Positions 1 through 8,756 are shown, counted from the first letter of the stretch. The stretch is 64,000 nucleotides of DNA from Acinetobacter chinensis (GCF_002165375.2 NZ_CP032134.1:1178001-1242000); one strand, 5' to 3'. The notes: generated by a model from the letters alone, not told the origin. Made by a program: numbers and translations.

Positions 1-1929
1 GATGAAAAACGGGAAAAATATAGCCCGAAAGCATCTGGTGCTATCAGTAACCATTTCAGTGTCGGTGAGGGAAAAGATAATCTTGGGGTAGCATTGGCAC
101 TCAGTTATCAAAACCGAAAATTTGGCTCAGACAATGTCGAGACAGGTGGTGCCTGGGATGGTGATGCACTTGAAGAAACCGCAATGCGTCAGTATGACAT
201 CGAGCGTGAACGTATCGGTGCGGGTTTAAACTTTGACTACCGCCCGAATGACACAGGCGAATACTATTTAAGAACATTATACAGCCGTTTTAAAGATACA
301 GAATCGCGTCAGGAAGTGTCTGCTGAATTTGCCGATCCACAACTTGCAGGGCAACAGGGTGATGCCGAAGCCGCTCGCGCTTTAAAAAGCCGTGTCGAAA
401 CGCAGGAAATACAGTCTTTTGTTCTAGGCGGAAAACAAGGTTTTGGTACCTGGACGGTAGAAGGTCAGCTTGGTTATAGCGAAGCATCGGAAGAAAATCC
501 AGGTGGTATTTCTGGAGCAAAATATAAAGGTGAATTCAGCAATGTCGGTTTTAACAATACCCAAAAACCTGTCATTACCGCAGATCAGGATTTTTATGAT
601 GCTGCCAACTATGAGCTGGATTCGGTGTCGTGGGAAAAGTCTAAAACCACCGATAAAGAATACAACGGTAAATTAGATTTTTTAAAAGACTATATGCTGG
701 GAAATTATGCTGCTGCATTGAAGTTCGGTGGCAAGATCAGTCAGCGTGAAAAAACCAGTAATACTGATGAGTGGGAGTATGAAGATCTAAGTACATCCGG
801 TTCAGACTTTAATCACAACAGTCATTATGAACTGGGTCAGTTTGGTCCCACGATCAACGAAAATGCCATCAAAGACAAAATCAGCGGATTAAAGCCGAAC
901 GACTATGTCGTTGCAGACGGCTCAATCATTAACGATTTTAAGTCGAATGAAGATATTCAGGCGGCTTATGTCATGAATACGGTTGATTTTGATCAACTGC
1001 GCGTAATTGCGGGGCTGCGTTATGAAAACACCAGTTTTGAAGCACGTGGGTTTGAATTTAATGGTGATGTGATTACTGCAACCAGATATGAAAATGACTA
1101 TGATCATTGGTTGCCGAGCTTACATTTACGCTATCAGCTGGTAGATAACGCCTATCTTCGTGCGGCATGGACAAACAGTGTCGTGCGACCAAATTTCGCA
1201 CAAAGTGCGCCAGGTGTTTATATAGATGGTGATGAAGCAGAATTTGGTAATCCAATGTTGAAACCACTTGAGTCTTCCAATTTTGACCTGGGGGTAGAAA
1301 AGTATTTTGGCAAAGCCAGCATGGTGAGCTTCTATGCATTCTATAAAGATATTGATCACTTTATTTACAGTACCAATATTGCAGGCACGGGGCAGTGGGC
1401 TGACTTTGATGAGGCGATTACCTATAAAAATGGCAATCAAGCCAAACTGTATGGGATGGAGTTTGCTTACTCGCAAAAGTTTGAGCATTTAAGCGCGCCA
1501 TGGAATGGTCTTCTGTTAGGTTTCAATACCACATTCAGTAAGTCAGAAGCAGATATTGATTCAATGAAAGATGGTGAGTTGTTGAGCCGTCGTATTCATA
1601 TGCCAAATCAATCAGATATTGTGGGCAATGCCATGATTGGCTGGGAAAATGAACGCTTTGGTGTCCGTCTTTCAGCAAACTATAAATCAAATTATTTATA
1701 TGAACTGGGTGACATTGATACACCTGAAAAAGACATCTATACCGATGATCAGGTATTCCTCGATTTAAGCAGTCATGTGAATTTATCGAAAAACTTACAG
1801 CTCAAGTTTGATGTGCAAAATATCACGGATGAACGCTATTACAACTATGCGGGTTCTAAAGCCCATAACTCGCAATACGAAGAGTATGGTCCAGCCTACA
1901 AACTGGCACTGACTTATACCCACTTTTAA
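1..1929 (+). CDS. TonB-dependent outer-membrane receptor, C-terminal part
   Basis: The frame is open from base 1, so the gene starts outside the window; 642 residues are visible. They contain the large beta-barrel of a TonB-dependent receptor: alternating aromatic strands, the typical late segment 'FDVQNITDERYYNY' and a terminal aromatic residue (ends THF) as expected for BAM-assembled barrels. The plug domain and TonB box are not visible. The next gene, 79 bases downstream on the same strand, is a phytase lipoprotein, and a TonB motor set follows, so the likely substrate is phytate or an inositol-phosphate/metal complex. Family assignment is firm; the substrate is inferred from neighbours only. 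Confidence 0.93.
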   Translation, partial: DEKREKYSPKASGAISNHFSVGEGKDNLGVALALSYQNRKFGSDNVETGGAWDGDALEETAMRQYDIERERIGAGLNFDYRPNDTGEYYLRTLYSRFKDTESRQEVSAEFADPQLAGQQGDAEAARALKSRVETQEIQSFVLGGKQGFGTWTVEGQLGYSEASEENPGGISGAKYKGEFSNVGFNNTQKPVITADQDFYDAANYELDSVSWEKSKTTDKEYNGKLDFLKDYMLGNYAAALKFGGKISQREKTSNTDEWEYEDLSTSGSDFNHNSHYELGQFGPTINENAIKDKISGLKPNDYVVADGSIINDFKSNEDIQAAYVMNTVDFDQLRVIAGLRYENTSFEARGFEFNGDVITATRYENDYDHWLPSLHLRYQLVDNAYLRAAWTNSVVRPNFAQSAPGVYIDGDEAEFGNPMLKPLESSNFDLGVEKYFGKASMVSFYAFYKDIDHFIYSTNIAGTGQWADFDEAITYKNGNQAKLYGMEFAYSQKFEHLSAPWNGLLLGFNTTFSKSEADIDSMKDGELLSRRIHMPNQSDIVGNAMIGWENERFGVRLSANYKSNYLYELGDIDTPEKDIYTDDQVFLDLSSHVNLSKNLQLKFDVQNITDERYYNYAGSKAHNSQYEEYGPAYKLALTYTHF

Positions 1930-2008
1930 ACCGAATTAAATTTCAGTACTCAGGTTTTCTCTCCAGCAGAAAGCCTTGAGGATTTTTTGCCAGATTTTGA
2001 GTATCTCT

Positions 2009-3988
2009 ATGAATGTTTCATTGTTTAAATTGTCCATTTTAAGCAGTTGTTTGCTGCTGTTGACTGCATGTAGTCAACACAATATGCCCCAAGCTACGCA
2101 GAGCAGTCATCCGCTCACATCGGCAGAAGTACAGATTGACCTGCCGAGCGAACCTAAGCTGCAATTGCGTGAAATCGACACGAATGGGGCGAAAACTGAG
2201 GATGTGCAATGGTTGAACTTGAGTGAATGGCCAGAAGTTTCAGTTTTACTGAGTAGTAAGAACAAAGGACTACAGTTTTTAGATAGTGAACAGAATGTAC
2301 TTCATCAGATTCAGGGTCAGTTCGGACGCTTTGATTATCGGATCGGTTCGGAGCATTTATTGATTGCTGCATCGGATTTGCAACAACAGCAAATTCAATT
2401 GATGAGCATGAATTTAAAAAATAAAGCATGGGATAAACCAGGCTTCATCCCAAAACGTTCATTTAAGTCTGAAGATGTCTGTCTGTATACCGATGCTCAG
2501 GGGCTGAGTTTTGCTTTTCTGGTGGGTGAAGAAGGCATTGGAGAACAGTGGCTTGTGGCAAAGCAGGGAAAAGTTCTGGCTCAACCACAGTTGGTACGTC
2601 GTCTCAGTTTTCCACCTGCCAGTACTGTGTGCAAAGTGAATGATGCCACTGCGGAGCTGTTCATTAATGAAGAGAATACTGGCATCTGGGCATATCCAGC
2701 GCATTCTGAGGCTGACATGGTGCGCCAAGCAGTGGATCTCGTGCAACCCTTTGGTTCGATTCAGGGTTCACCGTCTGCAATTGCAATCACAGATAATCAG
2801 ATCGCAGTACTGGATGCAGAAAAACCTTTGCTTTACCGTTATCAAAAGCAGGATCAGCACTGGAAAGCTTTAACTCCTTTACAACTGGATCATTTAAAAG
2901 AAGCAGAGACGCTCAGTATCCGAGGTGATTTTAGCAATAAATCCTTGCTGATTTTAGATGATAAAACTGTAAAAGTGACAGAGGCAGAGTGGGAAACACA
3001 GGCAAATACGAAGTCTAAAAATATCATCACCATTCCTGCAGAAGTGCAGACAGAAGGTGTGCCGAGTACAGGTGACGCAGCTGATGATCCTGCGATCTGG
3101 CATAACGCAGCACAGCCGAGTCAATCGCGCATTTTAGCCACAGATAAACAAGGTGGCTTACAGGTGAATGATTTAGAAGGTAAAACCGTACAGTACTTGC
3201 CTGTAGGACGCTTGAATAATGTCGATGTACGCCACGGTTTTAAATGGGGTAATCAAACCGTCGATCTGGCGGTGGCATCAAACCGAGATCATAACAGCCT
3301 GCATGTTTTTGCGATTCAACCGAAAACGGGCAAGGTGTCTGTGCTAGGCGAGCTTCCAACCACTTTGGAAGATATCTATGGCATTTGCATGTACCGCGAT
3401 GCTCAGGGTGAAATCTATGCGATTCCAAACGATAAAAACGGGACTTTCATTCAGTACCATATTACGGCAACACAACAAAAATTAAGCGCTGAAGAAGTGC
3501 AACGCTTTTCAGTGAAAACCCAACCAGAAGGCTGTGTTGTAGATGATGCTACAGGACGCATTTTCTTGGGTGAAGAAGATGTCGCGGTGTGGGTAAAAGA
3601 TCTCAATCCAAAAACTCAGCTTCCTATGCAGCAGGTGATTGGCGTCGGAGACGTGATGCATGATGACATTGAAGGCATGGGGCTTTATCACGGTAAAAAT
3701 CAAAGTTATCTGGTGGTTTCAAGCCAGGGCAATGACAGTTTTGTGGTGATGGAGGCTGATGCGCCTTATACAGTTCGCGGTGTATTTCGTATCGGGATTA
3801 ATACCGACAAAGGCATTGATGCTGTGTCTGAAACAGATGGGCTGGATGTGAGTTCACAGAATTTTGGTGGCAAATGGAAGCAAGGCATATTGGTGGTACA
3901 GGATGGACGTAAACGCATGCCTGAAACCAATCAGAACTTCAAATATGTGCCGTGGGACAAAATCGCTCAAGCCCTGAACCTGGACTGA
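2009..3988 (+). CDS. beta-propeller phytase (3-phytase) lipoprotein
   Basis: Predicted to hydrolyse phytate (inositol hexakisphosphate) in a calcium-dependent way at the cell surface or in the periplasm. The ATG at 2009 gives 659 residues with a lipoprotein signal (LLTAC, Cys21); a TTG at 1976 would add 11 residues and weaken the signal peptide. Residues about 345-655 are the phytase propeller, with the DDPAIW calcium-site motif (from about 359), GGLQVNDLEGK, EGCVVDD, DDIEGMG and DGLDVSSQNFG. The N-terminal half (about 30-340) resembles a diverged second propeller without these acidic motifs, as in known dual-domain phytases. Phytase genes beside TonB-dependent receptor genes are known from other proteobacteria. 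High confidence in family, moderate in exact location. Confidence 0.9.
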   Translation: MNVSLFKLSILSSCLLLLTACSQHNMPQATQSSHPLTSAEVQIDLPSEPKLQLREIDTNGAKTEDVQWLNLSEWPEVSVLLSSKNKGLQFLDSEQNVLHQIQGQFGRFDYRIGSEHLLIAASDLQQQQIQLMSMNLKNKAWDKPGFIPKRSFKSEDVCLYTDAQGLSFAFLVGEEGIGEQWLVAKQGKVLAQPQLVRRLSFPPASTVCKVNDATAELFINEENTGIWAYPAHSEADMVRQAVDLVQPFGSIQGSPSAIAITDNQIAVLDAEKPLLYRYQKQDQHWKALTPLQLDHLKEAETLSIRGDFSNKSLLILDDKTVKVTEAEWETQANTKSKNIITIPAEVQTEGVPSTGDAADDPAIWHNAAQPSQSRILATDKQGGLQVNDLEGKTVQYLPVGRLNNVDVRHGFKWGNQTVDLAVASNRDHNSLHVFAIQPKTGKVSVLGELPTTLEDIYGICMYRDAQGEIYAIPNDKNGTFIQYHITATQQKLSAEEVQRFSVKTQPEGCVVDDATGRIFLGEEDVAVWVKDLNPKTQLPMQQVIGVGDVMHDDIEGMGLYHGKNQSYLVVSSQGNDSFVVMEADAPYTVRGVFRIGINTDKGIDAVSETDGLDVSSQNFGGKWKQGILVVQDGRKRMPETNQNFKYVPWDKIAQALNLD

Positions 3989-4015
3989 ATAACGCTTCAG
4001 TACCTGGGTGAGTAC

Positions 4016-4044
4016 ATGGGCTGCTAAAAAATCCAGCCCATTTT
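4016..4044 (+). terminator. weak terminator or attenuator between phytase and motor genes
   Basis: ATGGGCTG and CAGCCCAT form an 8-bp stem around a 10-base loop, followed by TTTT then A-rich DNA. It lies 27 bases after the phytase stop and 47 before the motor gene. The short U-tract suggests partial termination, which would set a lower level of exbB-exbD-tonB transcript than of receptor and phytase. Confidence 0.4.
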
Positions 4045-4090
4045 AAAAATATATGTGCTGCACAATGCAGTAAAAAAATTGGAGTGCGTT

Positions 4091-4789
4091 ATGCAAGCAA
4101 CAATGGATCAAATGTCAGTCTGGATGTTGATCAGCCATGCCAGTGTATTGGTTAAAGTGGTGATGTTGATTTTGGTTTTATCCTCAGTCGTAAGCTGGTA
4201 TTTAATCGTGCGTCATGGCATGTTACTTCGTGGACAGGAACAGCTTTGGAACCGCTTTTTAAAGAATTTTAGACAGCAAAAAGATCTTAATCTTTTACAT
4301 CAGGACTACCAGCAGCCTGAACAGCAAAAAGGTGTTGTCAGCATTTTTCATCATGGTCTGGATGAGTACAACCAATTGATCAAAGATGAACAACTCACCA
4401 CAAGTGATGTAATTGATGGAGTAGAGCGACGCTTACTCAGCAGCATCAGTGAAGAAGAAGAAAAGCTTCAGCAGAATCTGACCTTTCTTGCAACAGTCGG
4501 TTCAGTCAGCCCTTATATTGGTCTGTTTGGAACAGTCTGGGGCATTATGAATGCTTTCATTGGACTGTCTGGTGTTGAACAGGCGACTTTAAATACAGTT
4601 GCACCAGGGATTGCAGAAGCGCTGATTGCAACAGCCATTGGTTTATTTGCCGCTATTCCTGCGGTGGTGGCGTATAACCGTTTTTCGGCACGTGCTGACA
4701 AGCTTTCCAGCCGTTATTACGGTTTTGCCAATGAGTTGCAGACACGTATTTATCGCTTGCTGGGGCACACTGAGCGCACTTCGCGTTAA
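4091..4789 (+). CDS. TolQ/ExbB-family proton-channel protein (MotA/TolQ/ExbB)
   Basis: Inner-membrane stator that uses the proton gradient to energise TonB together with the next gene product. I start at ATG 4091 because GGAG lies 6 bases upstream; 232 residues. Membrane segments are at about residues 15-40, 133-163 and 168-193, with the conserved SPYIGLFGTVWGIMNAF and PGIAEALIATAIGLFAAIPAV blocks. The N-terminal helix (VWMLISHASVLVKVVMLIL) reads more like TolQ than classical ExbB. It is followed by TolR-like and TonB genes, so the trio is probably a stand-alone energiser for the upstream receptor. The true tol operon lies at the other end of the window. Confidence 0.92.
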   Translation: MQATMDQMSVWMLISHASVLVKVVMLILVLSSVVSWYLIVRHGMLLRGQEQLWNRFLKNFRQQKDLNLLHQDYQQPEQQKGVVSIFHHGLDEYNQLIKDEQLTTSDVIDGVERRLLSSISEEEEKLQQNLTFLATVGSVSPYIGLFGTVWGIMNAFIGLSGVEQATLNTVAPGIAEALIATAIGLFAAIPAVVAYNRFSARADKLSSRYYGFANELQTRIYRLLGHTERTSR

Positions 4790-4801
4790 GGAGCAAAAGC
4801 C

Positions 4802-5248
4802 ATGATTAAGCGTCCTCAAAAATTAAAACTCAATGCTGAAATGAATGTCGTTCCTTATATTGATGTCATGTTGGTGCTGTTGGTGATTTTTATGGTGACT
4901 GCACCAATGCTGACACAAGGTATTCAGATTGACTTACCTAAAGTCGATGCCAGTGTCATGCCTGCGTCACAACAGCAGCGTATCGTGACATTGTCGATCC
5001 AGGCCAATGGTCAGTATTACTGGAATATTGGTACAGAAGTGAACACCGAGAAAGTCACAGATCAAGCCATTGATTTAGCCAGTATGCAACAAAAGCTGAT
5101 TCCAATGATTCAAAAAGATAAAAGCCTGCAGTTTTATATACGTGCTGATCAGGATGCTGATTATCAACTGGTTGCTCAGGTGATTGCATCCTTGCAAAAA
5201 AGTGGTGTAACGAACCTGGGGCTGGTGACAGAGGAACCACAATCATGA
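4802..5248 (+). CDS. TolR/ExbD-family biopolymer transport protein
   Basis: 148 residues, with a single N-terminal membrane helix (about 17-38) carrying the essential acidic residue Asp21 in PYIDVMLVLLVIFMVTAPML, and a periplasmic domain. With the TolQ/ExbB-like partner 12 bases upstream it forms the proton-driven motor; it overlaps tonB downstream by 4 bases (ATGA), indicating translational coupling. AAGGAG at 4788-4793 is the ribosome binding site. The helix sequence is nearer TolR than E. coli ExbD, but the linked TonB indicates an Exb role. Confidence 0.92.
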   Translation: MIKRPQKLKLNAEMNVVPYIDVMLVLLVIFMVTAPMLTQGIQIDLPKVDASVMPASQQQRIVTLSIQANGQYYWNIGTEVNTEKVTDQAIDLASMQQKLIPMIQKDKSLQFYIRADQDADYQLVAQVIASLQKSGVTNLGLVTEEPQS

Positions 5249-6009
5249 TGGCAACTATCTCCAGAATCAGGTTCCTCGATCAAGGTCTGGCACTTTCGGT
5301 CACGGCTGGATTGCATATTGCGTTAATTGCATGGTTATGTACGGTTGAGATGCATGAAACATTGGTTGAACCTAAACCGAAAACCATTCAATTACAATTT
5401 GTGCAAATACCACCTCCGGCCAAACCACAACCTGAACCTGAAAAGCCTGAACCAATGGTTGAAGAGAAAGTTGTAAATACGCCTGTCCCCCATAAACAGA
5501 AAGAAATGCCTGCCGAAGCCCAGCAGAAAACCCAAAAAAAATTTGTAGAGTCGCAGAGTAATAAGACTGCAACTACAGCAAAAAAACAATCACAGCAAGT
5601 TGTGACGGAAGAGCAAAGTACAACGATTGAAACAAAGAAAGCTGTTGAGAGCCAGGTGAAGACTGAAACGTCCACTCAGACGAAGACTCAGAAAGCGGTA
5701 GAATCTAAAACACAAACTCAGCCTGAATCATTTGATGTTAAAAATTATCAACCTGTTTCAAAAATTGCACCTGCCTATCCTGAATCGGCACTGGATCGTA
5801 AGCTGGAGGGGGATTGTACGGTGGTGTACAGTGTGAATGAAAAAGGGCGGGTAGAAAATCCAAAGGCACAAGGTGACTGCCATCCGATGTTTGTACGACC
5901 TTCGATTCAGGCTGCACTCGCTTTTAAATATCAGCCTCGTTTAGTCGATGGTAAACCGACAAGCGTATCGAATGTTAAAAATACTTTCCAGTATCGTATT
6001 GAAAGTTAA
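5245..6009 (+). CDS. tonB: TonB energy transducer
   Basis: Transmits energy from the inner-membrane motor to the outer-membrane receptor. 254 residues: membrane anchor at about 12-32, Pro/Glu/Lys-rich segment (about 42-80), a long Gln/Thr/Lys-rich spacer and a C-terminal TonB domain (about 170-254, from KIAPAYPESALDRKLEGDC to FQYRIES). Two cysteines in the C-terminal domain, each in a GDC context, could form a disulphide. Its start ATG overlaps the preceding stop. Being last in the cluster, it probably serves the phytase-linked receptor, though TonB proteins can be shared. Confidence 0.88.
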   Translation: MMATISRIRFLDQGLALSVTAGLHIALIAWLCTVEMHETLVEPKPKTIQLQFVQIPPPAKPQPEPEKPEPMVEEKVVNTPVPHKQKEMPAEAQQKTQKKFVESQSNKTATTAKKQSQQVVTEEQSTTIETKKAVESQVKTETSTQTKTQKAVESKTQTQPESFDVKNYQPVSKIAPAYPESALDRKLEGDCTVVYSVNEKGRVENPKAQGDCHPMFVRPSIQAALAFKYQPRLVDGKPTSVSNVKNTFQYRIES

Positions 6010-6353
6010 TTTTATTGAATGAATATTTAAATTGAGACGAGCTTTGTAAACCGGTTGATGTTTTCTTAATTAACCGGAATCTTTCACTTGGGAAGTTTTA
6101 TTCAGGCAGTTAACTTGTAAAAATCTTTAGCTATTTGATTTTGTATTTTTGAAATATTGCTGTTAATTACTTTGATTGCTTCGGTTTTAAAATCGACGGT
6201 GTAAGGCTTTTGCTTATGGTAGATACATGAGATGTAATCAGGGTTTACCAGGTTTTTATCAGCACATATCAGCTTTTCATTCAGAAAATAAAAAAGCCCA
6301 TACTTCAGTGTGTAAAATATGAGCAAAATGTGGTGACAGACTGAAAAGAGTAA
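6010..6353. other. intergenic region between tonB and the SH3 gene
   Basis: No convincing gene. The minus strand has a 74-codon reading frame (6102-6326) whose only possible start is TTG and whose 5' part overlaps the predicted terminator at 6286-6324. Its C-terminal half reads like a protein tail and may be a decayed remnant. No terminator is obvious directly after tonB. Confidence 0.5.
6286..6324 (-). terminator. predicted terminator of the SH3/lipoprotein genes
   Basis: Read on the minus strand, GCTCATA and TATGGGC pair (one G-U) around a 15-base loop and are followed by TTTTTTATTTT. It lies 30 bases after the stop of the SH3 gene. Confidence 0.5.
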
Positions 6354-6749
6354 TCAGCGAATCAGGTGCGATTCCACCCAGCCATCACCATACTCAGTAG
6401 TCACCTGAATAAATCCACTTTTGTGGGTTTTTCCTGTAAATACCAGGTCTGTAGATTTGGTCAGTTTTTTAATGACAGGTGCAGATTTTGATGCTGACTC
6501 ATACAGGGAAACATTGTTCAGCTTAGGATAAAGCGTCTGTCCAGATGAATACTGAGCACTGGTTGCCTGCTCAGAACCACTTCCACTCAGTGCTCCCACT
6601 TCTTTGGTTACACCTGTAATTTCTTTGGTGGTATCAGAAAGCTGCCCGATGGTATTACGTAATTCACGTATTGAGTCTGCAAAGCCTGCATGGCTGGAGG
6701 TGGTGAATAAAAATAGACTGCCGATCAGAAGAGTTTGATATTTTTTCAT
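6354..6749 (-). CDS. exported bacterial SH3-domain protein
   Basis: 131 residues from the ATG at 6749, which is preceded by AAGGGGC; an upstream in-frame start would leave no signal peptide. Signal peptide at 1-23 (ends SSHA). The middle (about 24-60) is predicted helical (RELRNTIGQLSDTTKEIT). The C-terminal 60 residues form an SH3_3-like fold, with LYESASKSAPVI and the closing YGDGWVESHLIR typical of periplasmic SH3 domains that bind peptidoglycan or proteins. It lies 34 bases downstream of a lipoprotein gene on the same strand and may be co-transcribed with it. Specific role unknown. Confidence 0.72.
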   Translation of the reverse strand: MKKYQTLLIGSLFLFTTSSHAGFADSIRELRNTIGQLSDTTKEITGVTKEVGALSGSGSEQATSAQYSSGQTLYPKLNNVSLYESASKSAPVIKKLTKSTDLVFTGKTHKSGFIQVTTEYGDGWVESHLIR

Positions 6750-6783
6750 AAGTTTGCCCCTTGGGAATATAAGTGAATCAAAA

Positions 6784-8313
6784 TTAAGGATAAATAGATG
6801 CATTGAGTTCAGTTTGAATGGCTACAGCTGAGTTACTGTAAACATTCGGGTTCTGGGTCATAAACCAACCGTGCTGACTTTGCGCAGACAAACGATTTTT
6901 AATGTCAGCCAGAACAGGCTCTGAGCTGTTGAGATCCGGTGAGACAATGCTGTCACTGAACACTTTATATTCAGGCAGAAAGGTATCTTCACTGTCTTTC
7001 ATAAATAAATGGTTATCGTTGCTCGTACTGGAGAGTGAAATTTTGCTGCTGATCAGGCGATAACCTTCTTTGCTTTGCTGATTGATCAGACTGTCCAGTT
7101 GAGTATTTGTTCTGGAAGAGAAAAACCGGTAATTATATTTTCCATGATGGGTACTGCTGTTCATACAGGTTGCAATTTTGGGTTGATTCTGTTTTCCATC
7201 GAAAATATCGGGATGTGATCCAGTATAGTAACGACCGAAGTCAATGAGACGACACCCTTTTGAGCCAAGTGCATTGAGCTGTGCAATCAGGTCATTTGCA
7301 TCAGTAACCGGCTGGAAGTAAGTCCGTTCATAGCTGTACGTTGCTGGCTTCTGGTCATTTTTTATAAAATATTCTATATATTTTAAAGTGCTGACGTTCA
7401 CACCATAATTAAATGCATATCCCTGTTTACCCTGTGCAGTCAGTAGATTGAACCAGTCGAAATAATAGCTGGCACTGTCGGCAGGGGTAAGATCACTGGC
7501 AACGTATGTGAAGGTGTCCTGGCTGGATTGAGCTTTAATAAATACTGTTCCAAAATTTTCCCGAAGTCCCTGCCAGTTATGAGCAAGCATGACATAACCT
7601 TTGCGACCCAGTTCATTCAGCTGGTTTACAAAAAGAGTTTTATTGTCAGTATTTATAGTTTTTTCAAACAGATATAAGGGCTGATCAATTTTTTTACCAG
7701 GTTTTATGGCGGTAAAAGCCTCACTGGAGCGGGTATAGCAATTATAGCTTTTAAGTGGAGTATTCTGGGTTTCTATCCAGGTTTTAATATTTGATGGCTG
7801 ATTTCCCTGCATTAAACAAAAAGAGTCAGAGCCTGTTTTGACTAATAAATATGCAGCAGGATCAAGTGAAGGCTGTCGCTGTGCCGTCACATGATGATAA
7901 GTATAGCCATCCGCTGTTTCAGCAGCCTGAATGTTCTTTAAGTTCAGATTATCAATTGCATATTTACGCTCAGAGACCAGTCCGCCTGTACAGTCCGGTT
8001 TGTTATGTGTCTCAAAACGGGTTCTTTCAAGGGAACCCTGGAGGGCATTTTTTGCCGTTTTGGTGAGTACGATCTGATCCAAAATACAGTTTGTAGAGCC
8101 TAAAGTACTTTTTCCCTGTAACCATGAACCGACAAACAGATCTGCGGTTTCTGGGGCAGGGGGTGGACCAGGATCAGGGTCTGGTCCTGGATCAGGTACA
8201 GGAGTATGGGAATCTGGTGGAGCAGATTGGGTCTGGCTGTCTCCGCCACCGCCACAGGCAGTCAGAAGCAGGGCGGATGCCACTAAAAGGCCACTTTGAA
8301 ATAATGTATTCAT
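6784..8313 (-). CDS. uncharacterised lipoprotein with internal repeats
   Basis: 509 residues. Lipoprotein signal LLLTAC with Cys20, followed by a low-complexity Pro/Asp linker (about 30-55). I do not recognise the family. Four short motifs recur in the C-terminal two thirds, each with an amphipathic helix before a Gly-aromatic turn: LNELGRKGYVML, LNALGSKGCRLI, INQQSKEGYRLI and RLSAQSQHGWFM, suggesting four copies of one small alpha/beta unit similar in style to DUF4177. A 17-bp palindrome lies 32-48 bases upstream of its start. The last gene product of this unit is an SH3 protein. Function unknown; the product is probably anchored in the outer membrane. Confidence 0.7.
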   Translation of the reverse strand: MNTLFQSGLLVASALLLTACGGGGDSQTQSAPPDSHTPVPDPGPDPDPGPPPAPETADLFVGSWLQGKSTLGSTNCILDQIVLTKTAKNALQGSLERTRFETHNKPDCTGGLVSERKYAIDNLNLKNIQAAETADGYTYHHVTAQRQPSLDPAAYLLVKTGSDSFCLMQGNQPSNIKTWIETQNTPLKSYNCYTRSSEAFTAIKPGKKIDQPLYLFEKTINTDNKTLFVNQLNELGRKGYVMLAHNWQGLRENFGTVFIKAQSSQDTFTYVASDLTPADSASYYFDWFNLLTAQGKQGYAFNYGVNVSTLKYIEYFIKNDQKPATYSYERTYFQPVTDANDLIAQLNALGSKGCRLIDFGRYYTGSHPDIFDGKQNQPKIATCMNSSTHHGKYNYRFFSSRTNTQLDSLINQQSKEGYRLISSKISLSSTSNDNHLFMKDSEDTFLPEYKVFSDSIVSPDLNSSEPVLADIKNRLSAQSQHGWFMTQNPNVYSNSAVAIQTELNASIYP

Positions 8314-8344
8314 GAGTTATTTATCCGTGGATGCTTTGTTAAAA

Positions 8345-8361
8345 ATGCGAAAAATTCGCAT
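8345..8361. promoter_or_regulatory. 17-bp palindrome, candidate operator (copy 1)
   Basis: ATGCGAAAAATTCGCAT: perfect 7-bp arms around AAA, 32 bases upstream of the lipoprotein start at 8313. On the minus strand it lies just downstream of TATACT/TATATG elements that could be a -10 box, the position of a repressor site. Its near-copy is at 10511-10527. Confidence 0.55.
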
Positions 8362-8678
8362 AAATATTTTCATATAAAGTATACTGAGTATTCTGGAAAT
8401 GCAAGAAGGGGAAGCTGTTTTCCTGTTCTGGATGCTGTGATCATCCTTTAAAGTAAACAAAGCCTGTTATTTTTATGGATAGGAACACTTGTATTTTTTG
8501 TCCGGGCAGAGCTGAACAAAGAGAGCCTGAATCATTGGACTGTATGAGGTTTTGTGCAATTCAGCAGATAAAATGTTAGAATTTTCACAGGCAGCTTATA
8601 AGGTTTCAGTGTTATTCAATACTTATTTCATATAAATAAATATTTACACTTATCTGATTTTTTGCACTAAGGTGGTCG

Positions 8679-8722
8679 TTAAATGTAATCAGTATCACTC
8701 AGTCTGAGGTGATTACATTTAA
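8679..8722. promoter_or_regulatory. 13-bp inverted repeat upstream of the DUF6502 gene
   Basis: TTAAATGTAATCA and TGATTACATTTAA are perfect 13-bp arms separated by 18 bases; the spacer itself contains CTCAG-T-CTGAG. It ends 34 bases before the start codon at 8757. It could be an operator or, if transcribed, a 5'-UTR hairpin; there is no following U-tract, so it is not a terminator. Confidence 0.55.
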
Positions 8723-8756
8723 ATCAGTTGTGTTCTCTAATCATGGGTTTTAACCA

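Larger units (their letters stand above)
8314..8756. other. divergent regulatory region
   Basis: 443 bases without a gene, between two divergent transcription units. It holds a 17-bp palindrome near the lipoprotein gene and a long inverted repeat before the DUF6502 gene (separate entries). The remainder is AT-rich with no RNA gene that I can recognise. Confidence 0.6.

Noticed and set aside
5388..5675. Minus-strand frame opposite tonB
   Set aside because: Cys/Phe-rich antisense of the Gln/Lys/Pro-rich spacer, not protein-like.
6102..6326. 74-codon minus-strand frame after the SH3 gene
   Set aside because: Only a TTG start without a ribosome site, and its first third coincides with a predicted terminator; kept only as a possible remnant.
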